Shown one piece after another: positions 11,611-24,774 of a DNA stretch of 64,000 nt. Under the pieces are notes generated by a model, which was not told where the DNA came from, searched no databases, and saw only the letters and a program-made list of their open reading frames with translations. The stretch covers positions 1,736,001-1,800,000 of the forward strand of contig JAUTDP010000001.1 in assembly GCA_033439795.1 (NCBI GenBank), read 5' to 3'. The first letter of the stretch is position 1. Each line of letters begins with the position of its first letter. This DNA is from Sordaria brevicollis. Taxonomy: Eukaryota > Ascomycota > Sordariomycetes > Sordariales > Sordariaceae. Position numbers and translations under genes: made by a program.

Positions 11611-13140
11611 GGAATATTCTAAAGCTCCCCCTTCTCCCTAATTCTTTTTATCCTCTTTATTATTTTATTATATTATAAATTAATTATAATTAAAAATATA
11701 ATTATAATCGGCTTCGCTAATAATATTAATATCGTCGCTATAGTAAAGATTATCGAAGAGAATTATAAAATACTTTAAACGGTATAAAAAATTTATTCTA
11801 AATAAATAAAAAAGAAAAATATAAAATTCGAAACGAATAAAACGGAATTAATATATTTTATATAAACGAAGGTATTAAGAATAAAAACTTTCTAATTCGG
11901 AAATATTATATTTTAATCGACGCAATTGATAAAATTCCTAAGCGTTTAATTAAATTATAAATTCAATTATCGAATTTATACGGAAATTATTAAAAAGAAA
12001 ATAAAAATTTAAATAAATATATTAACCTAGTTAATTATAAAGATTTAAAATTATTCCTTCGTTCGTACGAAAAATATTTATATTAAATATATTTAAAGCG
12101 TAATTATATATAGAATTTTAACCTTTTATTAATTAATAAAAATATATAATAAACCCCGAAAAATAATAATCAAATTAATTAAATATTAAATTAAATATTT
12201 AAAAATCGTCGTTAAGGCGTATAAAATTACGCCGGTACGGAATTTTAAAACGGAAACCTTTTATCCGTTATTCAATTTCTATTTTAATAAATAGGTAAAG
12301 GCTTTCGAAAAAAGATTCGCCCGTATAAATTAAATTAAATTTATCCGAAGAATAATAATTTAAATAATTAATTATATTTAAATAAAACGAATAAAAAATT
12401 AATTATTTATTAATAAATTAGAAAGCGGTACCGCTAAAATTAAATAGGCGGAAGAATAAATATTAATAGAGAATTTTATAGCGATTATAATAAGATTACC
12501 CCCGGTAATAGGCGTACTTATTTAATTATTATAATTGTTAAAACCTTTAACCTTTAATCGAAAAGTATAATTAAAGGACGTTACGAAGAGAAAATAAATA
12601 TTATATTATAATTATTAATTAATAATAATAGTAGCCAAATTAAATCGGCGGTATAAATTTATAATTATTAACCTTGATTTAAAGTTTAATAATATTATAA
12701 TAAAACGGTATATAATTAATTAAAAAAAGAAGAAGTGGAAAAGAACCCAACCTTTAGAAGATAATAAAGATTATTATTTATTAACGAAAACGAAGAATTC
12801 CCTTTTCGTTTAAGTAAAAACGGAAGTAATTAACTTTAAAGTTTTCCTTTTCTAAAGGAGAATCCCTAATATCGATACCCCTATTTATTTATACGGATTA
12901 AAACGGGAAACGTTCTACTATATTATATTCGAATATTTCCGGATAGTAAATATATAATTTGTAATAATTAATTAATTATAAACGTAAGAATAATTCTAAA
13001 TTTATTTAAACGATAGAATTAAAGCCGAAAGAATCTTATTATAAATATTTCGGTTAGGATAATTATATAAATACCGCCTAATAATCGAATTAAAAAAAGA
13101 ATAGCGAAACGAATTCGCTCGCTATTTTTAATTTTCTTTT
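11611..13140 (+). pseudogene. LINE ORF2 remnant: end of RT, thumb, Cys/His motif
   Basis: It begins in RT motif B (GIF-SSPFSLILF-like) and reads GFANN at motif C near 11709, so both catalytic Asp residues have become Asn through G-to-A RIP on the other strand. The thumb block and C-terminal Cys/His motif follow in order (about 12204-12230 and 12885-12940). It is the second half of the ORF begun at 2755. Confidence 0.72.
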
Positions 13141-13184
13141 CTTCCTTTTCTTTTACTTTTATTTATTAATATATTAGAATAAAA

Positions 13185-14600
13185 ATAGGGGAAGATTTCT
13201 ATTTAATTAAAAGTCTATTAGGTTGCGAAAGTGATAATTTATTTAATTATTATTTTTTTTTATAATTAATTAAAGCCTTTAATATTTTATTATTATTAGC
13301 GAATAAACGGTTTTATTCGTCGAATTAACGAATATACTAATATATAATATTAATTACGAATTAACGTTAAACGAATTAATTATTATTAATAGGAACGGGA
13401 TTAGTAGGACGAATAGCCGGCGAATTAATTTCTATTAGGGAATTATTACGGGAAAGTATATAAATACTATTACTATTCGGGGGAATTTTACCGTTACTAT
13501 TATAAAGTAAATTATTATTATTATTATAAGGTAAATTACTATTATTATTGTAGGGGATACTATTTAAAGGAATACGACCGCCGATTAAATTATTTTTATT
13601 GGAAAGGAAGAATTCGTAATAGCTTTTTTAAAAATAATCGTTAACCGATTACTTTTTATAATAAATAAATTATTTAAAGGTACCGGTAAAATCGTCGTTA
13701 GTAAAGTAAGGGCGAATTGCGTTAGTAAACTTTTTAACGACGATATGGAAGCGGATAAAATAATTGCGGAATTCGTTATTAACCGGGTTTTTAATAACGA
13801 TTTTATTTTAAAAAGTATTATAGAAATCGTAAAAGTTGCGAAACGTATCGATTATATAATACGAAATTATTAAAATATATTAAATAATTTAATTAAATTT
13901 ATTTAAAAACGAATTAAAATAAGAAACGTTAATAATATAAAAAATAATAATTTATTCGGGTAATTAAAGATATAATAAATCGATTTAACGACGGCCTTTA
14001 TATAAATATTATAACTTAGAACGGACGTAAAAGTAAAAAAGGCTTTAATTAATTAAAGAATATAAACGAAATATAAGGGAATATAAATATAATTTTAAAG
14101 AGGTTAATATAGGGATAAAACGTAACGGAGGGAGGATTTACCCTTTTTCTAATATATAGAAGAATTTATTATTAATAAAGAATTTAATAATACGCTCGAA
14201 ATTAATTTTAATATTAATATTAATTATATTAAATATAGGGGTTAGCGAAAGAAAACGAAGGGGAAACGAATTTTTACCCTTATCTTTATTAGAAGTTTTT
14301 ATTATTTTACGGAGTATTTTAGCGTATTTTTAACGAAGAATAATTATTTCGAATCGATTATTATTATTAAAAGAAAGAAAAGTTTAAAAAAACCCGGGGG
14401 ATAAAGGGTTTTTATATTTAGGGGAGGGAAATCTTTACGCTAATATAAATTATAATAAAAATGCGGCCGTAATAAAGAGAAGAAAAAAATAAAAGGAATA
14501 AAAGAAAATTTAATAATTAAGAAATTTAATAACGGTTAAAAGAGTAAACGGGCTAAGGAATAAAAAGTAAGAAGCGGTAATAAATAAAAAACGGGATAAC
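13185..14600 (+). pseudogene. LINE ORF3 remnant
   Basis: It aligns without gaps to the ORF3 of the reference copy. The block at about 13640-13865 is open, reading KIVVSKVRANCV, EADKIIAEFVINRVF and VAKRIDYII. It keeps a Cys that other copies have as Tyr, which suggests Cys was ancestral. A three-unit 24-bp array precedes it. Function unknown. Confidence 0.45.
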
Positions 14601-14716
14601 GGATTAGGAAAGCGGAATAATTTAATATTTTAGTGTAATAGTAAATAGAATAGATAAAATAAATATTAATTGCGTTAACGGTAGGTATGTATTATAATCG
14701 TAGAATGCCGAAAAAG

Positions 14717-14738
14717 TGGCGCGGATAGGTCCGCGCCG
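14717..14738 (+). other. 3' UTR hairpin, one stem mismatch
   Basis: Stem TGGCGCGGA / TCCGCGCCG with a TAGG loop. The outermost pair is now T-G instead of C-G, consistent with a single C-to-T change. It is the same element structure as at 2604-2625. Confidence 0.65.
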
Positions 14739-14863
14739 GGAAATATAGCCGGGGTTTTTATCCGGGGCGCTTAATATTTACGGTTTTATCTTATAGGGAA
14801 TCGGAAATAGACCCTATATTAAATTGGCGCTATACGTTAAGCTAGGGAATAAGAATCTTATTT

Positions 14864-16372
14864 AATAATAATACGAACGGTAGGGGGGGTATTAAAGAAA
14901 TCGATATCTTTATCGTCTTTTATTACCACCGGTTTTAATATAATATTTCTCTTAAAATCCTTTCGGTATATAAATAAACGTAGCCTCTTAATATATTTTA
15001 TAATAACTTTCGTAATAATTTTTTTAAAAATAGGGTATACTTTTTTTTCGAAGGCGTAATACCCGTACTTTCTATATAGAATATAAAAGATTAGTAATTT
15101 ATTTTCGTTAAACGGGTAATTCATTTTTCTAAAACGGTTTTTATTATATTTATTTTTACCGTAATATTTATAAACGTTAACGTTATAATAAAATTTCCTT
15201 AAATATTTTACGCCCTAATAAATAAAATATTATTAAATATTAACCGAAGAAATAAATAATTTATAAATATACGTACTACTTTCCTAAAAGAAGAATCTTT
15301 TATAAAGAATTTCAATTACTTTTATAATTATAATTTCTATTATAAAAAATCCCCTATCTTCGCTAATTCTTTTCTTTTACAGGTATATTTTAATAATGAA
15401 AATAATTAAATTCGCCTATTATATTTTATAAATAATATCCTTTATCTTTATATATTCGGCAATATTCGTTTAAAGGAACCTTTTAGTAATTAATATAATA
15501 ATATTTAAAAATACAAACGCTTTTTCGCTAAAGACTTTTTTAACCCAAATTTAATATTATTAATATTATTCGTATATAATTTTATTAAATATAATTTTAT
15601 AATTTCCAATTATAAATAATTTCGTAACGGCTTATATAATATTAAGGGTACCGGTCTTTAAATTATAAAATATCTTCTCGATTTAAATTTTAATTTCTTT
15701 ATTTATCCGCTTCGAATATTAAATATCAATTATAATATTTCGAATAAAGAAAATATAATCGTAATTAATAAGGAATATTTTCGGGAGGGGGATAATAATT
15801 ATAATATATTAAAAGATAAATTTAATTTTAAAAAGAATATCCTTTATAATTCCGGTTTATATTTTCAGCGCCTCTTTAACGTTCTTCTATAATTTTTATA
15901 AAATTATCTTCTTTAAATCGTCGAAATCCTTTTTAATAATAATTTAATTATTATTAATTTTATTAATTTTAGAATACATTATTCTATTTTTCTTTATAAA
16001 GATTTTCGTATATTTATTAAATAATTTACAAATTTAATTATAATCCTCGAACGAAACGGCGTTGTAGTTTGAAGATTTATTCGCTTTAATAATAAATTTT
16101 TTTATAATTTCGTCGTCCTCTTACGTTTTTTCCGAAATTTTCGTAGCGCGTACTATATTAGGGTTATTATATATTGAAAATCTTACGAACGGGTTATAGA
16201 CGCTATTTTCGAATCTTTAATTACCGCTATTAATTACTATTAGTAATAACGATATATTATCGTTACTATAATCGTCGCGGGATATCGTAAGGGACGTAAA
16301 AGACCTTTTTAAGTCGATTCCCGTTGTCGGTTTTCGTTTTAGAGCGCTCCTCGACTAGAAATCGGCGTTTCC
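14864..16372 (-). pseudogene. LINE ORF1 remnant on the minus strand
   Basis: This is the same frame as the reference ORF1. The part at 14864-15124 has no stop for 86 codons. It reads NYPFNENKLLIF, YRKYGYYAFEKK and IFKKIITKVIIKYIK, which is the least damaged view of the putative knuckle region and its basic C-terminal side. Further upstream (15125-16372) TAA/TAG stops are frequent. The ATG at 15124 lies well inside the ancestral ORF and is not a real start. Confidence 0.75.
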
Positions 16373-16390
16373 GGTTCTAAAGTAGTTTTA
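14864..16390 (-). mobile_element. Minus-strand Tad1-like LINE, 5' part (ORF1 only)
   Basis: The complement runs from the 5' terminus at 16390 (AAACTACTTTAGAACCGG) to a point equal to reference 6150, where the plus-strand 3' end at 14863 interrupts it. Its remaining 3' part should lie to the left of the interrupting stack, outside the window. On the right it meets the plus-strand fragment at 16391. Confidence 0.82.
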
Positions 16391-16830
16391 ATAATAATAA
16401 AGATTATTATTTATTAATAAAAGCGAAGAATTCCTTCTTCGTTTAAGCGAAAATAGAAGTAATCGGCTTTAAAATTTTCCTTTTTTAAAAAAAAATCCCC
16501 GATATTAATATTTTTATTTATTCGTATAGATTAAAACGAAAAACGTTCTATTATATTATATTCGAATATTTCTAAATAGTAAATATATAATTCGTAATAA
16601 TTAATTAACCGTAAATATAAAAATAATTTTAAATTTATTTAAATAATAGAATTAAAATTAAAAAAATCCTATTATAAATACTTCGATTAAAACGATTAAA
16701 TAAATACCGTTTAATAATCGAATTAGAAGAAGAATAGTAAAACGACTTCGCTTACTATTTTTAATTTTCTTTTCTTCCTTTTCTTTTATTTTTATTTACT
16801 AATATACTAAAACGAAAAAGGCAAAATTAT
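16391..16830 (+). mobile_element. Orphan LINE fragment (end of ORF2 and polypyrimidine tract)
   Basis: It is collinear with reference about 9488-9905. It covers the C-terminal Cys/His motif of ORF2 (near 16505-16560) and stops just after the polypyrimidine tract, followed by about 20 bases of filler (16811-16830). It is squeezed between two 5' ends, one minus (16390) and one plus (16831). Neither its left nor its right continuation can be found in the window, so it probably reflects an insertion followed by a deletion. Confidence 0.7.
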
Positions 16831-16849
16831 TTTAAAACCGGAAACGCCA

Positions 16850-17782
16850 ATTTCTAATCGAGGAACGCTCTAAAACGAAAACCGATAACGGGAATCGATT
16901 TAAAAGGGTTTTTTACGTCCTTTACAATATTTTGCGACGATTATAGCGACGATAATATATCGTTATTATTAATAACGATTAATAGCGGCAATTATAAATT
17001 CGAAAATAGCGTTTACAACCTATTCGTAAGATTTTTAATATATAATAATTTTAATATAGTATATATTGCGAAGATTTCGGAAAAAATATAGGAGGATAAT
17101 AAAATTATAAAAAAATTTATCGTTAAAGCGAATAAATTTTCGAATTATAATGCCGTTTTATTCGAAGATTATAATTAAATTCGTAAATTATTTAACGAAT
17201 ATACGAAAATCTTCGCGAAGAAAAATAGGGTAATACGCCCCGAAATTAATAAAGTTAATAATAATTAAATTATTATTAAAAAGGATTTTAACGATTTAAA
17301 GAAAACGATTTTATAGGAATTGTAAAAGAACGTTAAAAAAGTGCCGAAAATATAGGCTAGAATTATAAAGGACGCTCTTCCTAAAATTAAGTCTATTTTT
17401 TAATATATTACGATTATTATCCCCCCTTCGAAAATATTCCTTATTAATTATAATTATACCTTCTTTATTCGAAATATTATAATCGATGATTAATATTCGA
17501 AACGAACGAATAAAAAAATTAAAATTTAAATCGAAAAGATATTTCACGACCCGAGGATTAATACTTTTAATATTATATAAGCCGCTATAAAATTATTTAC
17601 AACCGGAAATTATAGAATTATATTCGATAATACTATATACGAATAATATTAATAATATTAAATTTAGGTTAAAAAAGTCTTTAGCGAAAAAGCGTTTATA
17701 TTTTTAAATATTATTACGTTAATCGCTAAAAGGTTCCCTTAAGCAAATATTACTAAATATATAAAAATAAAGGATATTATTT
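16850..17782 (+). pseudogene. LINE ORF1 remnant, N-terminal part
   Basis: The frame contains ITGIDLKGFFTSF-like, KKFIVKANKFS and KDFNDLKKT blocks, in the order seen in the reference ORF1. The Pro tract is C6 here against C7 in most copies, which would shift the frame by one base if not a compensated change. The C-terminal part is at 36962-37760. Confidence 0.68.
17768..17782 (+). repeat. 15-bp target-site duplication, left copy
   Basis: TAAAGGATATTATTT is identical to 36947-36961. It marks the insertion point of a LINE whose 5' end is at about 17797 and whose 3' end is at 36947. Fourteen bases of filler (17783-17796) separate the duplication from the conserved 5' start. Confidence 0.88.
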
Positions 17783-17814
17783 CCCTACGAATTATCTAGA
17801 ACCGGAAACGCCGA

Positions 17815-19540
17815 TTTCTGGTCGAGGAGCGCTCTAAAACGAAAACCGATAACGGGAATCGATTCAAAAGGGTCTTTTACGTCCCTTACGATATCCTACG
17901 ACGATTATAGTAATAATAATATATCGTTACTACCGATAGCGATTAATAACGGTAATTATAAATTCGAAAATAATATTTACAACCCGTTCGTAAGATTCTT
18001 AATATATAACGACCTTAACGTAGTATATATTACGAAGATTTCGGAAAAAACGTAAGAGGACGACGAAATTATAAAGAAATTTATTATTAAAGCGAATAAA
18101 TTTTCAAATTATAACGCCGTTTCGTTCGAAGATTATAATTAAACTTATAAATTATTTAATAAATATATAAAAATCTTCGCGAAGAAAAATAGGGTAATAC
18201 GCTTTAAAATTAATAAAGCTAATAATAATTAAATTATTATTAGGAAGGATTTCGACGATTTGAAGAAGATAATCCTATAAGAATTATAAAAGAACGTTAA
18301 AGAGGCGCTAAAAATATAGGCCGGAATTATAAAGAATATTCTTCTTAAAACCGGATTTATCCTTTAATATATTATAATTATTACCCCCCCCCCCCCGAAA
18401 ATACTCCCCGTTAATTACGACTATACCCTTTTTATTTAAAATATTATAATTAATATTTAATATTTAAAGCGGATGAATAAAAAAATTAAAATTTAAATCG
18501 AGAAGATATTTTGCAATTTAAGGACCGGTACCCTTAATATTATATAAATTATTACGGAATTATTTACAACCGGAAATTATAGAATTATATTCGATAATAT
18601 TATATACGAATAATATTAATAATATTAAATTTAGATTAAAAAGGTCTTTAGCGAAAAAGTATTCGTATTTTTAAATATTATTACGTTAATCGCTAAAGGG
18701 TTCCTTTAAACGAATATCGCCGAATATATAAAAATAAAGGATATTATTTATAAAATATAATAGGCGAACCTAACCGCTTTTATTATTAAAATACGTTTAT
18801 AGAAGAAGAGAATTAACGAAAATAAAGGATTCCTTATAATAGAAATTATAATTATAAAAGTAGCCGAAATTTTTTATAAAGGATTCTTCTTCTAAGAGGG
18901 CGGTACGTATATTTACGAACCGTTTATTTCCTCGGTTAATATTTAATAATATTTTATTTATTAGGGTGTAAAATATTTAGGGAAGTTTTATTATAATATT
19001 AACGTTTATAAATATTATAATAAAAATAAATATAATAAAGACCGCTTTAAAAAAGTAAATTACCCGTTTAACGAAAATAAATTATTAATCTTTTATACTT
19101 TATATAAAAAATACGGGTATTATACTTTCGAAAAGAAAATATACCCTATTTTTAAAAAAGTTATTACGAAAATTATTATAAAATACGTTAAAAAGTTATA
19201 TTTATTTATATACCGGAAGGATTTTAAAAAAAATATTATATTAAAGCCGGCGGCGGTAAAGGATAATAAGGATATTAATCTCTTTAATACCCCCCCTACC
19301 GCCTATATTATTATTATTCGTAAAAGGGAGTTTAAAAGCGGAAATAAAGGCTATACCCGTAAATAAATTAATAAACCCTCTATTAAATTGAAATTAATGG
19401 TTAAAAACCCGATAAATACGTTTATAAATTTTTAAAACTTAAATATTTAGAACGGCGCCGGTTTAATCGCCGCTATTAAACCGGTTATTTAGAAAGAAAA
19501 GACTCCCGTTTTTATTCTACTTACGGGGTTAAAAAATATT
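17815..19540 (+). pseudogene. LINE ORF1 pseudogene
   Basis: The frame opens with NADFWSRSALKRKPITGID, keeping a Trp that is a stop in the reference copy. It continues without frameshift to IAAIKPVI and LKNILL near the end. The Pro tract at about 18383-18396 has 13 C residues against 7 in most copies, an in-frame gain of two codons. The knuckle region (about 18990-19160) shows YNKDKYNKDRF and YTLYKKYGYYTFEKK, with Tyr at presumed Cys/His positions. Confidence 0.7.
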
Positions 19541-19569
19541 CTTTTATAGAATAATTAATAATTTAATTG

Positions 19570-22500
19570 AAAATATTTTATTAAAATATAAGGAAATTAT
19601 ACGAAAGAGGGAAATTATTATTCGAATAGGAAGAGATTTATAATATCGTAGCGATTTAAAAGCCGGGTAGGAATTTAAACGAAAATATTTATTATTTATA
19701 GGGCGGTAAATATATCGGGGTAAATTATTTAAAAAAAAGGAAGGCGATTATTTATATAAATAAAAAATAGAACCTTAAGGATTTAAATTTCTATATTAAA
19801 AAAGATTAAACTTTTATAATATTTAAAAATTTAAAGGAATTATTAACCGTTTATTCAATTTATTCTTTTATTAAAATATATAAAATATTAGAATACGAAT
19901 AGGGGTTTCCCCTCTTCGAATTCTTCGAAGAGAAACCCCTAATAAGATATTAAATTATAACCGTCGGGGATTTTAATTTCTATTATCCCGATTAGGATTT
20001 AAAGAATAAAATTAGCCCAAGAATTGAGAAATTCCTTATATAAATACGATAGTAACGTATATAATTCGTTACCCTTAGAAGGGAGCCGATTTATATAAAT
20101 AATACGATATAAGAAGAGAGAAATAGAATAATCGATTATATATAAATAATATTAAAAATCGAAATTAAATATTAGGGGGTATAACGGTACGAATAAACCG
20201 GTTCGGACTATTATCCTTAGGAAATTTGGGTTTATACTAAAAGAAAGGTTAAAAAAGCGGAAATAAAAAAAAATTATAATTAAAATTTAATAAATATAGA
20301 AAAGGTACGAAAGGTAACGTTATAACGGATTTCGGTCCTAGTGAAAATTAATATAAAGGAGGAATTAGAATTTATATTTAATAAATTCGATAGAAAATTT
20401 ATAAATATAATGGAAGAATTCGTCCTATATTAAAAGAAAAATTAAAAGAGAAAAGCGAAGTAATAGACGTTAAAATATAAAATAGCGATAAAAAATATAA
20501 AGTAAAAATAGTAGAAATAATATAGGGAAAGGATATTTTCGAATTAAATAGAATTTATAAAGGTATTAATAAAGAAAAGAAGGATTAATACGAAAGTTTA
20601 ATAAACGATATAATAAAAAGGCGTTAAAAAGGTATTAAAGAATTTAAATAAATTTTAGACTTTTAAAAAATAAACCCGTATTCGAAATTATTTATTAATA
20701 AACCCGCCTAAATTCCTAATTTTTAAATAATACGAAGGAATAAAAGAAATCGAAGATTATAATAATAAAGCGAATATTTTCGCCGAATGCTTTTTCCCGA
20801 AAATAAATATTTTTATAAACTATTTACCTAATTAAACCCTTCTATTAAATATTAATAATTCGTTATTTATTAACGAATTAATTATTAAAAAGGATATTTA
20901 AAAGGTTTTATTTCGGATAATTCCGAATAAAATACCGGGCGTCGATTAATATTTGAATAAATTTTTAAAGATTTATAGGGAATTATTCCGAAAAATTATA
21001 ACCGCTTTCGTAATTGCGAATTTTCGTCTTAAATATTTCTTATAACGGTTTAAGAATACGAAAATAATCGTTTTTAAAAAGTTAGGAAAAACCGCTATAT
21101 AATAAAAGCTAATTAGCGTATAGAGGTTAATTTTATTATTAAATAACATTAGGAAAATCTTCGAAACGTTCGTTATTAAAAGATTTATTTAAACCGCGGA
21201 AGAATTTAATTTCTTATTAGAGGGCTAAATAAATAATCGGGTAAACCGTTCGACCGAATTTACTATCCGTATCGTTATAGATATTATATATACAATTTAG
21301 AAATTTAGAACCGTTACGTCGTTAATACTCTTTAATTTTAAAAGCGTATTCGATAAAATTAATTATAAGTAATTATTATATACCTTATAAGAAATATAAT
21401 TTTTATAATAAATTTTCAAATAGGTAATAAATTTCGTTAATAAACGAAGAGGTTCCTTCTTCTTTAACGACGAAATATCCGCTCCCTATATTATAAAAGC
21501 TAGAATACTTTAAAGCTCCCCTCTCTCTTTAATTTTTTTTATCTTCTTTATTATTTTATTATATTATAAATTAATTATAATTAAAAATATAATTATAATC
21601 GATTTCGCTAATAATATTAATATCGTTATTATAGCGAAGATTACCGAAAAGAATTATAGAATATTTTAAATAGTATAAGAAATTTATTCCGAATAGGTAA
21701 GGAAGAGAAATATAGAATTCGAAGCGAATAAAATAGAATTAATATATTTTACGCGGACGAGGGTATTAAGAACGGAGATTTTTTAATTCGGGGATATTAT
21801 ATTTCGATTAACGGAATTAATAAAATTCCTAAACGTTTAATTAAATTATAAATTTAATTATCGAATTTATATAGAGGCTATTAAAAAGAAAATAAAAATT
21901 TAAACGAATATGTTAATTCGGTTAACCGTAAAAAATTGGGGTTATTCCTTCGCTTATACGAAAGAAATTTATATTAAATATATTCGAAGCGCAATTATAT
22001 ATAGAATTTTAATTTTCTATTAATTAATAGAAATATATAATAAATTTCGAAGGATAATAATTAAATTAGTTAAATATTAAATTAAATATTTAAAAGTCGT
22101 CGCTGGGGTATATAAAATTATACCGGTACGGAACCTTAAAACGAAATTTTTTACCCGCTATTCGACCTTTATTTTAATAAATGGGTAAGGGCTTTCGAAA
22201 AAAAATTCCCCCGTACGGATTAAATTAAATTTGTCCGAGGAATAATAATTTAAATAATTAATTATATTTAAATAAAACGAATAAGAGGTCGATTATTTAT
22301 TAATAAACCGGAAAATAATACCGTTAAAATTAGATAGGTAGAGGAATAAGCACCGATAGAGAATTTTATAGCGATTATAATAGAACCGCCCTTAGTAATA
22401 GGCGTATTTATTCAACCGTTATAACCGTTAGAATTTTTAACCTTCGATTAAGAAGTATAATTAGAAGACGTTACGAAGAGAGAATAAATATTATATTATA

Positions 22501-23025
22501 ATTATTAATTAATAATAGTAATAATTAAATTAAATCGGTAGTATAAATTTATAATTATTAATTTCGACCCGAAGTTTAGTAATATTATAATAAAACGGTA
22601 TATAATCGGTTAGAAAAAGAAGAAGCGGAAGAGAATTTAATTTTTAGAAGACGATAAAAATTATTATTTATTAACGAAAGTAAAGAATTCCCTCTTCGTT
22701 TAAGCGAAAACGGAGGTAATCGGCTTTAAGGCTTTCTTTTTCTAAAGGAGAATCCCCGATATTAATACCCTTATTTATTTATACGGATTAAAACGGGAAA
22801 CGTTTTATTATATTACGTTCAAATATTTCTAAATAGTAAATATATAATTCGTAATAATCGATTAGCCGTAAACGTAGGAATAATTCTAAATTTATTTAAA
22901 TAATAGAATTAAGGCCGAAAGAATTTTATTATAAATATTTCGGTTAAAACGATTAAATAAATACTATTTAATAATCGAATTAGAAGAGGAATAGCGAAAC
23001 GAATTCGCTCGTTATTTTTAATTTT
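19570..23025 (+). pseudogene. LINE ORF2 (endonuclease + RT) pseudogene
   Basis: The endonuclease start reads FE-EEIYNIVAI-KPGRN near 19625, where the dashes are TAG/TAA in place of Gln. DFNFYYPD at 19969-19992 is the catalytic DFNLHHP motif. RT motif A is LFNFKSVFD at 21328-21354. Motif C is DFANN at 21601-21615, with both catalytic Asp codons changed to Asn. The thumb and C-terminal Cys/His motifs follow at the expected distances. No RNase H signature was found. Confidence 0.8.
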
Positions 23026-23079
23026 CTTTTCTTCCTTTTCTTTTACTTTTATTTATTAATACGTTAAAATAAAGACGGG

Positions 23080-24495
23080 GGAGGATTTTTATTTAATTAA
23101 AAATTTATCGGGCTGTAAAGGTAACGATTTATTTAATTATTACTTCTTTTTACAATTAATTAAGGCTTTTAATATTTTATTATTATTGGCGAATAAACGG
23201 TTTTATTTATTAAATTAACGAATATATTAGCGTATAATATTAATTACGAATTAACGTTAAATGAATTAATTATTATTAATAGGAATAGGATTAGTAGGAC
23301 GAATAACCAGCGAATTAATTTTTATTAGGGAATTATTATAGGAAAGTATATAAATACCGTTATTATTCGGAAGAATTCTACCGCTACCGCTATAAAATAA
23401 ATTACCGTTACCGTTACGGGGTAAATTATTATTACTATTATAGGGGATATTATTTAAAGGAATACAACCGCCGATTAAATTATCTTTATTAGAAAAAAAG
23501 AATTCGTAATAGCCTTTTTAAAAGTAATTATTAACTAATTACTTTCTATAGCGAATAAATTATTTTAGGGTACTAATAAAGCCGTCGTTAATAAGGCGAG
23601 GGCGAATTACGCCGGTAAATTCTTTAATAATAATATAAAAATAAATAAAATAATTGCAGAATTCGCTATTAATTGGGTTTTTATTAACGACCTTCTTTTA
23701 AAAAATATTATAAAAATTATAAAAACCGTAAAATATATCGATTATATAATACAAAACTACTAAAATATATTAAATAATTTAATTAAATTTATTTAAGAAC
23801 GAATTAAAATAAAAAACGTTAACGATATAAAAAATAATAATTTATTTAAATAATTAGGGATATAGTAAATCGATTTAATAATAACCTTTATATAAATATT
23901 ATAACCTAAGATAATTAAAAAGGCGAAAAAGGCCTTAATTAATTAGAAAGTATAAACGAAATATAGGGGAGTACGGATATAATTTCGGAGAAATTAATAT
24001 AAAAATAGAATGTAATAAAGGGAAAATTTACTTTTTCTCTAATATATAAAAGAATTTATTATTAATAAAACGTTTAATAATACGTTCGAAATTAATTTTA
24101 ATATCGGTATTAACCGTATTAAATATAAAGGTTAATAAAAGAAAGTAAAAGGGAAATGAATTTTCGCCTTTATTTTCGTCGGAAATTTCTATTATTTTAT
24201 AGAACGCTTTAACGTATTTTTAACGGGGAATAACTATTTCGAATCGATTATTATTATTAAAGGAAAGAAAAATTTAAAAAAACCTAAAAGGATAAAGGGT
24301 TTTTATATTTAAAGGAAGGAAATTTTTACGCTAATATAAATTGTAATAGAAACGTAGCCGTAATAAGGGGAGGAAGAGGATAAAAGGAGTAAAAGAAAAT
24401 TTAATAATTAAGAAGTTTAATAATAATTAAAAAAGTAAATAAATAAAAGAATAAAAGGCGGAAAATAATAATAAATAGAGGACGGGATAGCGGAT
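23080..24495 (+). pseudogene. LINE ORF3 remnant
   Basis: It follows a polypyrimidine tract and has the family blocks: Thr-rich repeats near 23385-23455, then AVVNKARANYAGKF, KIIAEFAIN and KYIDYII (about 23570-23755). The C-terminal half is also readable (FYYFIERFNVFL-like near 24185-24225). Stops are TAA/TAG. Confidence 0.45.
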
Positions 24496-24607
24496 TAAGA
24501 AAACGGAATAATTTAATATTTTAGCGTAATAGTAAATAGAAAGGATAAAACGGATATTAATCGCGTTGGTAATAAATATGTACCGTAATTGTAAAACGCC
24601 GAAAAAG

Positions 24608-24629
24608 CGGCGCGGATAGGTTTGCGCCG
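24608..24629 (+). other. 3' UTR hairpin, one RIP change
   Basis: CGGCGCGGA and TTTGCGCCG flank a TAGG loop. Two C-to-T changes on the 3' arm convert pairs to G-T wobble, so the RNA could still fold. Confidence 0.62.
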
Positions 24630-24774
24630 AAAAATATAGCCGGGGTTTTCATCCGGGGCGTTTAACGCCTACGGTTTTATCCTACGGAGAATCGGAGATA
24701 GACCCTATGCCATATTAGCGCTATAGATTTAACTAGGGAATAAGAATCTTATTTAATTTAATTAAAAATATTCT

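Larger units (their letters stand above)
11611..14863 (+). mobile_element. Tad1-like LINE, right part of the copy split by the reference element
   Basis: This continues 2751-4614 and is collinear with reference 8333-11592. It ends in AAGAATCTTATTT at about 14863. Directly after it comes minus-strand ORF1 sequence, so this element appears to have landed inside the minus copy at 14864-16390. Confidence 0.85.
16831..17782 (+). mobile_element. Tad1-like LINE, left part (5' end and half of ORF1)
   Basis: It starts at TTTAAAACCGG and is collinear with reference 4631-5590. It stops within a 15-bp duplication (17768-17782) that recurs at 36947-36961, where the same element continues. It is therefore the host of the large nested element at 17797-36947. 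Confidence 0.87.
17797..24754 (+). mobile_element. Full-length-looking Tad1-like LINE
   Basis: All segments from the 5' end (CTAGAACCGG) to the tail (AAGAATCTTATTT) are present in order, about 6.96 kb. However, the 15-bp duplication at its 5' end pairs with a point far downstream (36947), not with 24754. At 24755 the sequence jumps back to reference 6385. The block is therefore probably a composite: the 5' part of one element joined seamlessly to the 3' part of a second one inserted into it. It is strongly RIP-mutated. Confidence 0.85.

Noticed and set aside
14858..15124. Stand-alone minus-strand small gene
   Set aside because: It is an open stretch of LINE ORF1; it starts mid-ORF and its last codons run into the neighbouring plus element.
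17311..17547. 78-codon minus-strand open frame
   Set aside because: It lies antisense to the ORF1 remnant of the plus LINE; the sense frame is the conserved one.
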